Source: Bog-159 sp963707465 (lineage in GTDB: Bacteria; Acidobacteriota; Terriglobia; Bryobacterales; Bryobacteraceae). From it: a stretch of 64,000 bases of DNA. The translations under genes and the position numbers were made by a program. Below the pieces are notes generated by a model. It did no database searches, was not told the origin of the DNA, and saw only the letters and a list, made by a program, of their open reading frames with translations. The DNA lies in NCBI GenBank assembly GCA_963707465.1, contig CAVPQK010000015.1:496001-560000 (forward strand). The letters run 5' to 3'. This document shows positions 53,346-60,686 of this stretch, one piece after another (position 1 is the stretch's first letter; the number at the start of each line of letters is the position of its first letter).

Positions 53346-54710
53346 GCTTCAATGAGGCCGCGAGCGCGCGCTCGCGGAATTGTCGAGATCGCATGGGCCA
53401 CCCTGCCAAACCCTTTTGCTTCAATGAGGCCGCGAGCGCGCGCTCGCGGAATTGCTGCAAGGCTTCCCGGATGACTGGACATTTACCGGGCTTCAATGAG
53501 GCCGCGAGCGCGCGCTCGCGGAATTGAGCGGCACTGACATTGGTGCTCGACGCCCGCGCTGCGAGCCCTGGCGCGTCCGCGCTGCTTCAATGAGGCCGCG
53601 AGCGCGCGCTCGCGGAATTCGCGCACAGCGTGACGGTCTGACGCTGGTACTGGCTTCAATGAGGCCGCGAGCGCGCGCTCGCGGAATTCGTCGAGCCGCG
53701 TGGCCTGCAGTGTCGCTGAGTGCAGCTGGCTTCAATGAGGCCGCGAGCGCGCGCTCGCGGAATTCCGCAAGTAGTCTGAGCGCAGCCCGTCGCGGATCGA
53801 GCATGCTGCGGTCGCTTCAATGAGGCCGCGAGCGCGCGCTCGCGGAATTGCACGAGCCGACCGTGCACGCTGGCGCTACGGCGCTTCAATGAGGCCGCGA
53901 GCGCGCGCTCGCGGAATTGCGGCGCCGGCCGATGCGGCATCGCCTGCAGTCGCGGCTTCAATGAGGCCGCGAGCGCGCGCTCGCGGAATTTGCGGCACGG
54001 CCGGACAGTCGTCCGGCAGCGCGGGCTTCAATGAGGCCGCGAGCGCGCGCTCGCGGAATTGCAGCGTGACAGCTGATGCCTGCACGGCTGCGCTTCAATG
54101 AGGCCGCGAGCGCGCGCTCGCGGAATTCGAATGGCAGGCCGCGAGCGCGCGCTCGCGGCTTCAATGAGGCCGCGAGCGCGCGCTCGCGGAATTCGCCGGA
54201 CTGGCGCAAGCTCGGATCGACCGCGGCTTCAATGAGGCCGCGAGCGCGCGCTCGCGGAATTCGTCGGCTGCGGTCCGTCGACTGGCGCGCGTCGGTACGC
54301 ATCGGCTTCAATGAGGCCGCGAGCGCGCGCTCGCGGAATTGACAGCTGGCGTACGCTCGGCCGCAGCGGCCGCAGTCCGCAGCGGCTTCAATGAGGCCGC
54401 GAGCGCGCGCTCGCGGAATTATGCGTCGCTCGGCGATCTTCGCACACGGCCGATCTGCGCTTCAATGAGGCCGCGAGCGCGCGCTCGCGGAATTGGCTCG
54501 CTGCGCATGCGGACGCAGCGCGGATGCTGCGCTTCAATGAGGCCGCGAGCGCGCGCTCGCGGAATTGCGCCGCGCATCGCCGATGCGCGCGGCATCGAGC
54601 TGCTTCAATGAGGCCGCGAGCGCGCGCTCGCGGAATTGCGCCAGCGCCGAGCACGCGCGCAGACCTGGCTGCGCGCTTCAATGAGGCCGCGAGCGCGCGC
54701 TCGCGGAATT
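53346..54710 (-). CRISPR. CRISPR array, 19 identical repeats of 36 bp
   Basis: Read on the plus strand the repeat is GCTTCAATGAGG, then the perfect 20-base palindrome CCGCGAGCGCGCGCTCGCGG, then AATT. Repeats start at 53346, 53418, 53490, 53584, 53653, 53729, 53814, 53883, 53955, 54025, 54092, 54158, 54226, 54305, 54385, 54459, 54531, 54602 and 54675. The 18 spacers measure 36, 36, 58, 33, 40, 49, 33, 36, 34, 31, 30, 32, 43, 44, 38, 36, 35 and 37. On the minus strand the repeat ends ATTGAAGC, like the common ATTGAAAC 3' end, and degenerate repeats lie at the left. I therefore infer transcription on the minus strand from a leader at 54711-54892. The adjacent cas genes are type I-G. Confidence 0.95.
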
Positions 54711-54892
54711 AGTCTCAGTCTAACTCTTCCGTTGTCAAAGAGCTACGGCCGCGTTTGCGAGTGACCACCCTGTCAGGGGCCCAGCCGAGCCACGCGTCAT
54801 ACTGTCCCGATCAGCAAACTCATTCCCCACAACACTTTATCTGCTCGCGAGCGGTACCCGGCCTTTCGGCATCACTCCACCGCTCGCGCGCA
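54711..54892 (-). promoter_or_regulatory. Probable CRISPR leader
   Basis: 182 bases between cas4-cas1 and the last intact repeat, less GC-rich than the array, with no ORF. Since the array appears to be transcribed leftward, this would hold the crRNA promoter and the spacer-integration signals. No clear -10/-35 pair was identified. Confidence 0.5.
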
Positions 54893-56665
54893 CTAACGCG
54901 TTACAAAAACCGGGTACTCGGCAATCTCGCCTTCCAAAACCCGCGCCAGAAGCCGCGCCTGGATCTCCAGCAGACGCCGGTAGCTTACCCGATACTCGAA
55001 CAACGGATGCGTCACCAGCGTATCCATCCGTAGTTCGTATGCCCGGAAAAAAGACTTCCTGCCGTTCGCCGTTAGCGCCACTCCCGGCCCCGCCTGCACA
55101 AAATCTCTGGGCGTTACCATCCGCGTATTGATCGCGCTCAGCACCGCCGAATCCGCGATCAGCGCCCGGAAAGGCTCCATCAAATCCAGCGCCAGCGCCG
55201 GCCGCCCGAAGCGCGGTTGATGGTAGAAGCCCAGGTACGGATCGAAGCCCACCGCGTAACACGCAATCGTCAGGTCCTTGCTCAACAGGCTATACGCCAG
55301 CGATAATAGCGCATTCACCGCGTCCCGCGGTGGCCGGCGGTTCCGGCCCACAAAGTCAAACCGGAATTGCTCCGCCGCGGCTGTATCGTCATCCTCGGTC
55401 TTAATCATCCCGGAGAAATCCCCAAAATAGATCCGTGCCGCGTTGCCCTCGATGCCCAGCAATTCCTCCAGCGATTGGGCGCGTTCCGCCTGTTCCGCCA
55501 TCTGCCGCATTCCCAATAGCGACTCGCCCCGCGGTTCCACATGGTTCCGCTGCAACATGACCCGCTGGTTCCGGATCTTCCCCGCCACCAGGCGGCGCGC
55601 CAGCGATCGCGCGAACCACTCCTGATCCGCCAGCCGGAACTGCGTCCGCCGCAAGAAGATGTTCTTCGAATTCAGCCCCGTCGTAATTCCATAGAACCAG
55701 CCGCCCTGCGAGAAGTAACAGATGGGAATCGCGGCTTCGCACAGCGTCTGCACGGCCTGCGTCGAAACCTGCACGTTGCCCATGAGGTTGACCTGACAAA
55801 TCTCCCCGAGCCGCACTTCCTGCTTCAACTGTTCCTTGTCCTTGACCTGCAGCACTTCGCCCGACTTGCCCACCTTGTAGCCCTGCGAATTCAGATACAA
55901 CGGCCGCAGGTCGTCGCGCGGTGTGACTAATTGCCTGACCTCACGCGTGACCGGCTTTCTGGGCAAGCCAGCGTCTTCGTCAAACAAAGAAAGCTGGACT
56001 GCGCCATTGGGTATCTCGCCAGCCAGCGAATTGGTTTCATCGGGGAGGCAGATGCCGACCAACGAACAGCCGGGACATTTCGGCGAATCTTCGAGCGGCG
56101 GCGGTATGCTTCCCGTCGTGGCCAGAGTCCAGGCGTCGCGTATGGTGCGCTCGATTTCCTCGACGACAGCCGCGTCGAATGGCACGCGCACGCGCTGTCT
56201 CGTCTTGGCGTAATACGCGATGCCTTCCTCGCACTGATAGCCGGCTTCGCGCAGCACCAGGCCCTGGATGGCCAACTGTGCGCGGTCTGCGGGCCAGAGT
56301 TCCAGGCCGTCGGGACCTTCGCGCGGGCGCCCATGCTTGTAGTCGACCGGAGTGACGACGCCTTCGGAACCTTCCACTAGGTCGATTTTGGCGATGACGC
56401 GCAGGCGGTCGCTCGATAGCGTGACGGAGCGCGAGTGGATCTGCTCGGTGGCCGCTTCCGGCGCCGGCATTTCCGTCGCCCGCTTGTCCACGCGTTGGTG
56501 CTGGATCTTGCCTTCGACGGTGTCCACGCTCTCGCGGAAGACGCCGTCCACCCACTCGTAGTAGAAAAGCCGGGGACAGTAGACGAACTCGTTGACCATG
56601 CGCGCCGGCATGTAATCCGGGAGTTCGCGTCCGGTGGGTTCGGCGATGATAGGAAGGGCGCCCAT
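54893..56665 (-). CDS. cas4-cas1: Cas4-Cas1 fusion, spacer acquisition
   Basis: 590 residues. The Cas4 nuclease part (about 1-230) has C30 in FVYCPRLFYYEW, IAKIDLVEG, PVDYKHGR (the DxK nuclease core) and the iron-sulfur cysteines 197, 200 and 206 in CPGCSLVGIC. The Cas1 part (about 250-590) has the integrase triad in GIEGNAARIYF (E407), GFYHQPRFGRPALALDLMEP (H482 and E497). Fusion of Cas4 to Cas1 is typical of type I-G/I-U loci; Cas4 trims and orients prespacers next to the PAM. It starts 1 base after cas2. Confidence 0.95.
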   Translation of the reverse strand: MGALPIIAEPTGRELPDYMPARMVNEFVYCPRLFYYEWVDGVFRESVDTVEGKIQHQRVDKRATEMPAPEAATEQIHSRSVTLSSDRLRVIAKIDLVEGSEGVVTPVDYKHGRPREGPDGLELWPADRAQLAIQGLVLREAGYQCEEGIAYYAKTRQRVRVPFDAAVVEEIERTIRDAWTLATTGSIPPPLEDSPKCPGCSLVGICLPDETNSLAGEIPNGAVQLSLFDEDAGLPRKPVTREVRQLVTPRDDLRPLYLNSQGYKVGKSGEVLQVKDKEQLKQEVRLGEICQVNLMGNVQVSTQAVQTLCEAAIPICYFSQGGWFYGITTGLNSKNIFLRRTQFRLADQEWFARSLARRLVAGKIRNQRVMLQRNHVEPRGESLLGMRQMAEQAERAQSLEELLGIEGNAARIYFGDFSGMIKTEDDDTAAAEQFRFDFVGRNRRPPRDAVNALLSLAYSLLSKDLTIACYAVGFDPYLGFYHQPRFGRPALALDLMEPFRALIADSAVLSAINTRMVTPRDFVQAGPGVALTANGRKSFFRAYELRMDTLVTHPLFEYRVSYRRLLEIQARLLARVLEGEIAEYPVFVTR

Positions 56666-56666
56666 A

Positions 56667-56957
56667 TCACACTACGATAAACGGCGCGTCGATGGCTGTA
56701 TAGGGCTTGCCCAGCGCGGTGATGACGCGGTCGCCGCGGCCCTCGGCCGGCCCGAGGCTGACGAAGAGCACCTGGTCCTCGTCGTGGTGGATGATGGCGG
56801 CGAGGTCGCTCCGGCAGCGCGCCAGGTCCGTGGCGGTCAACTGGCACTCGAAGACGGAGTATTGCAAGTGATCGCCGTAGTTCCGCATGGTCTGGAAGAC
56901 TTTGCGCAGGCGCTTGTCGTCGCAGATGTCGTAGCAGATGAGGTAACTTGTACGCAT
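56667..56957 (-). CDS. cas2: Cas2
   Basis: 96 residues, MRTSYLICYDICDDKRLRKV..., a ferredoxin-fold protein with the conserved aspartate in YDICDD. LQYSVFECQL and RVITALGKPYTAIDAPFIVV follow. It bridges two Cas1 dimers during spacer integration. The ATG at 56957 has a GGTTCACCGATGCG-type upstream and no strong ribosome-binding site; translational coupling to csb2, which ends 11 bases before, is likely. Confidence 0.95.
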   Translation of the reverse strand: MRTSYLICYDICDDKRLRKVFQTMRNYGDHLQYSVFECQLTATDLARCRSDLAAIIHHDEDQVLFVSLGPAEGRGDRVITALGKPYTAIDAPFIVV

Positions 56958-56968
56958 CGGTGAACCCG

Positions 56969-58541
56969 TCAATCCGGAAAGAATAGGCCGTAACCGAAGT
57001 AACGCCGGTCGCCCACGAGCAATGGACCGCGGACCGACTGAGCAAACTCGATCCGTGCGTGCGTGAATACCGCGGACTCCCCCGGCGGCCGATAGCTCTC
57101 CGCGCGCTGCGTGTGAGGCAGGAGCGGTGATGCGGTCAATGTGATGGCGCAGTTGGCGGCCAGTTCGTCCGGGAGACAGATATGACGTAGGCTGGCCCGC
57201 AACAGCGCGGTCCATTCAGCGAGTCTGCGCAGGTGCCTCTCGTTGCTGGTCAGCCTCCGCAATCCGTCCGGCGTGAGCGTGGGAACCTTGAAACCGCGGG
57301 CTAGAGCCACTGGCGTGACCGAGTGCCAGACCCGTGCCGAGCGGACAAACTGGAACCATACCTTGTCGTTCTGAGGCCGTCCATCAAGCAGTTGAAGCCG
57401 ATAATGCGACCCTCCAGCCTCCACAATCTCCCCATCGAGAGCCGCGCTCAGCACGCGGTAGACCTCGGCCGCCGCGGCGTCCGCGCCCGTTCGCGCGTAA
57501 CCCAGGAGGGCGAACCGTCGCACACGCCCGTCAGCCTTACCGTGCGCACCGATCGAAGGCAAAGGCACAAACGCCAAGTGCGGCTGCTCGCTCCTGCCGG
57601 GATCGCCTGGGGGATGTCCGGTCACCAATTCGACAGCGAGATCGGGGTCGTCCCAACGCTCGCGGTCGCGGGCAAGATCGACCGCCCCCTGCCTGATCGT
57701 CGCCCGCCAGATTCCCGCATTCTCGGCGTCGCAGGAAAGCGGCAGTTCGTCCGGATCCCCGGAATCGGCGAAAAGCTGAAATATCGCTACGTGAACGGGC
57801 AACAAGCCGGCCGTCGCTTCTCGGCTATACCCTTGCTCCCGAAGGAATCGGCTGGCGGGCGGCCTCCGAGTTCGCTCTGGCACCGGCTCGGCGTGGTTCT
57901 GAATCAGCTCATCGGTCGAGTTCGGCCTCGCAACCCACAGCTCGGCGTCTGTGAACCTGTCGCTTGGCTTCCACGTCTCACTCGCCTCTGGCACTGCATC
58001 CCCACAATCGTCGCCCCGCAACTCAAGCCGCATCTCGACTTGGTCTTCGGAGCGACCCAGGTAACGCACTTGGGCAACCAGGTCAGCTAGGTCGGAAAGG
58101 CGCCGCTCAGCGGCGTCCAGTGCAGCCGGCTCCCCTAAGCGCCATACGTAGTCGACACGGAGCGGTTCGCCCGACCGCCCTACCGCGCGAAGCATCGGCG
58201 TCGGCTTAAGGAGGACCGACGTCTTCGTCAAATCGCTCCTAGCAGGATTGTTCTGCGGAATAGCTACGCGAAAGTGCGTAGAGGAATCCGCATTCTCGCA
58301 GATGGCCGACGCCACGATTTCGGGAGGAGGCTGACCCTCCAGCCAGCGCAGGGCCTCGAGGGCGTCGGCAGCCCCGACTCCGTCGGCCACGGGCAAACCT
58401 CTCAGCGCGACGGAAATCAGCGATTGGTGGATTCGTCCCGGCGCTGGCGGCCAATCCAGCTCCTCGTCCCGGTCTCGACCTTGCCGCACGCCCTGATAGC
58501 TGTGAGCGACAAAATCTGCACTGCAGAACAAGGTCCGCCAT
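56969..58541 (-). CDS. csb2: Csb2, Cas5-Cas6 fusion of type I-G, frameshift near the start
   Basis: About 520 residues of the GSU0054 family, which both caps the crRNA (Cas5) and processes it (Cas6). LDWPPAPGRIHQSLISVALR is the WPP-type signature; HLAFVPLPSIGAHGKADGRV and LLVGDRRYFGYGLFFPD (Gly-rich end) also fit. The main frame has no ATG or GTG start; only a TTG at 58531. The natural start MADLVLQCRF (ATG 58541, 2 bases after csb1) is in another frame and joins as QCRFVAHSYQGVR if one base is removed from the A-run at 58511-58514. Either sequence error or an inactivating indel. Confidence 0.82.
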
Positions 58542-58543
58542 TA

Positions 58544-59880
58544 CTATCCCCTTCGGCGCTGGCCCCGCCTCGCTCCACCGCCGGTCGGCGGCTCATCCGG
58601 CTGGCCGCCGCCCGTGCCCTCGAAGTCCGCCCTGAGCGACGCGGCTGTGACGTCGAAATTGTCGAGCTTAGCTATCCCAAGTATTCCTTTCGCCTCTGCC
58701 GCAACGGCCATAAGCTCATCGCGGTTCATGAAGAACGCGAGCAATCCAGAACCTGCATAGCTGCCATCGCCACCTCGCAACTCGACCTTAAGGCCATCCT
58801 GCCTAGCCACCAGTTCGCAGCCAGAGCGCAGCCTATGGCTACCAGTGGCGCGAGGGTGCCCCTCCGCCAAGGCGGCCAGCGCGAATACGTACCGCCGCGC
58901 AGCGTTGGTCAACGCTTTCTGCGTCTCGGCGTCCTTATCAAGGCAGCGCAGCCGTGCAATGTCCGTGAGCGATATGAGCGACAGCCGCTCGATCGTTCCC
59001 TGAACCAGCACGCCGCCTAACCCGGCGCTCGGCGCGGCGGTATAGCCCTGTTCCGCCATCTTCTTGGAGGCCTTCTTGAAGGCCGCGGACTTCGTTTCTT
59101 CCGTTTCCTTCTCCACCTCTTCCTGAGCCGCGGCGGCTAGCTCGCTACTCGCCAGCACAACCTGGGCAAACTCGTCTTTCGAATACGGCCCGCTATAGAG
59201 AGCGTGTTTCCTGCAGGGAACGACGTCGAAAGCGTCGATCCGGGACATCAGAATCCGGGCATGCTTAGGTTGAGTTCCTTTGCCTCGGCTGTCCCAAAAA
59301 CCGAAAACAACGCTGGTCGGCATCAGCCGAAGAAGCTTCAGGGAGTCTCCATCGGCAAAATCGTTTATGGCGGCTTCCACATCAGACCGCTTGTCCGAAA
59401 GGCGCACGCGGAAATCGGCAACCCGGTGCGGCAAACAGAGCACGTTCTCGCTCGCCTTCTTCCCCTCCGCCCTCGGAATCTTTACGGACGCCTGCGGAAC
59501 CAAAGACTGCAATTCCTCGTCCTCAAGAAACGCGAGCTCCGTTCGGTTAGCCTGGGACTGCGGCGAGTCCATAGTGCACTGCCGCGCTCTCACAATGTCG
59601 CGGCGCGTCCGATCCCGATCCTTTCCGCGTATCACCTCCATCTCGGGGCCATACTCAACGCCGTTCAGGTCATACACAGGCGGAGCGTTCTGCCCATCAC
59701 CCGCGTAGGAAGGCGGAAACACCGGGAACTGCATTCCGCCGGCTGGTTCCAGCGACTCGACAACGCGAATCACGGCGGGCAGCCGAGCGGCCATACCGCG
59801 GCTTCCGCACATCCACGCCGAGCAAGCCGTCGAGCAAGCTTAGTCGCCTCTTTCAGCCTGCTTTCGCTTACTTCTGCCAT
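58544..59880 (-). CDS. csb1: Csb1, Cas7 backbone protein of type I-G, frameshift near the start
   Basis: GSU0053 family; it would line the crRNA. The main frame (from ATG 59812) has IRVVESLEPAGGMQFPVFPP (the QPAGG-FPPTY region of the family), CTMDSPQSQANRTELAF (the SPQS.ANR signature), RVADFRVRLSDKRSD and FGFWDSRGKGTQPKHARILM. A better start, ATG 59880 with AGGAG upstream, opens MAEVSESRLKEATKLARRLA, the expected N-terminal helix, but in another frame that stops at about 59768. The two frames should join between about 59770 and 59845. It overlaps the Cas8-like gene by 13 bases. Confidence 0.82.
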
Positions 59881-60686
59881 TGTCGATCTCCTTTCTGATC
59901 TTGAAGAGTCGCCTCAGGAAAGAACCGATACGCGGCCCCCTTTCCATAAGCGCCGCCGCGACTCCTGGCGCGGTACGTCCGCGCAGGAAGTCCGCCAACC
60001 CGACTGGCGACTGCGTATCGCACTAGGGTCACCGGGATAGGATCGGTCCAGATGGAGTAGCCTACGCTATCCTCGTCCAACTGCCAGCCTTGAATCGCCG
60101 TAAGGAACGACACGCCCGCGATGCTCAGCATTTCGACGGCTGGGTAAACTCGGATCTCGATCCCCCGTGTCCTCATCATTCGAACTAAATCCTAGGTCGT
60201 AAGCATGCGACCCGACCCGACAGTCGAAGCCCCAACTCGCGATGCCACGCCCCTTCTGCGCAAGCCACCCGTCTCCAACGGTCGCACCGACAAGGGACTG
60301 CTTCTGCGCCTCCAGCAGGTCCGCCTGGACCCTGCTGCCCCGAGAACGTCTTGAAGGGTGAGCTTTTCCTGCCCACCTTTCGCGAGGCTTATGAACGGGT
60401 TCGACCCGATCTCGCTACCAGCCGCGAAGGTACCCGGAACCGCTGCCCCCCAACCTGGAATCCAGCGCACGCTTCGGAGAAACCTGTCAGCCATGTCGAA
60501 CAAGGCGGCATGGGTAATCGCGGTCCTAACCATGAAGTTCCGTTCTCTCCAACAACACGTCGACTCGTCGGGCCTGGCGTCTGGATTCCGGGATATAAGT
60601 CCCGCCAGTGCCACAGCCGAGAGCACATGGGCGAGGTTTCGCTCGTCCAGTTGCAGCCGCAACTCATTAAGGGCGTCACTGCTCAT
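59868..60686 (-). pseudogene. Cas8-like (Csb3/Cas8u-type) subunit, multiply frameshifted
   Basis: Three frames join to one protein of about 270 residues. The first is MSSDALNELRLQLDERNLAH from ATG 60686, through SNPFISLAKGGQEKLTLQDV. The second is QADLLEAQKQSLVGATVGDG, WLAQKGRGIASWGFDCRVGS, HAYDLGFSSNDEDTGDRD. The third is YPAVEMLSIAGVSFLTAIQG, SVGYSIWTDPIPVTLVRYAV, ending at 59868. Breaks fall near 60330-60341 (C-run) and near 60145-60155. Position between cas3 and csb1, and the SIWTxPIP ending, suit the small Cas8/large-subunit protein of type I-U/I-G loci. It overlaps cas3 by 11 bases. Confidence 0.65.

Noticed and set aside
53202..54712. Several ORFs of 60-115 codons through the CRISPR array, reading RPRARARGI or RERALAASLK again and again
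   Set aside because: They are translations of the repeat in different frames; the array explains them fully.
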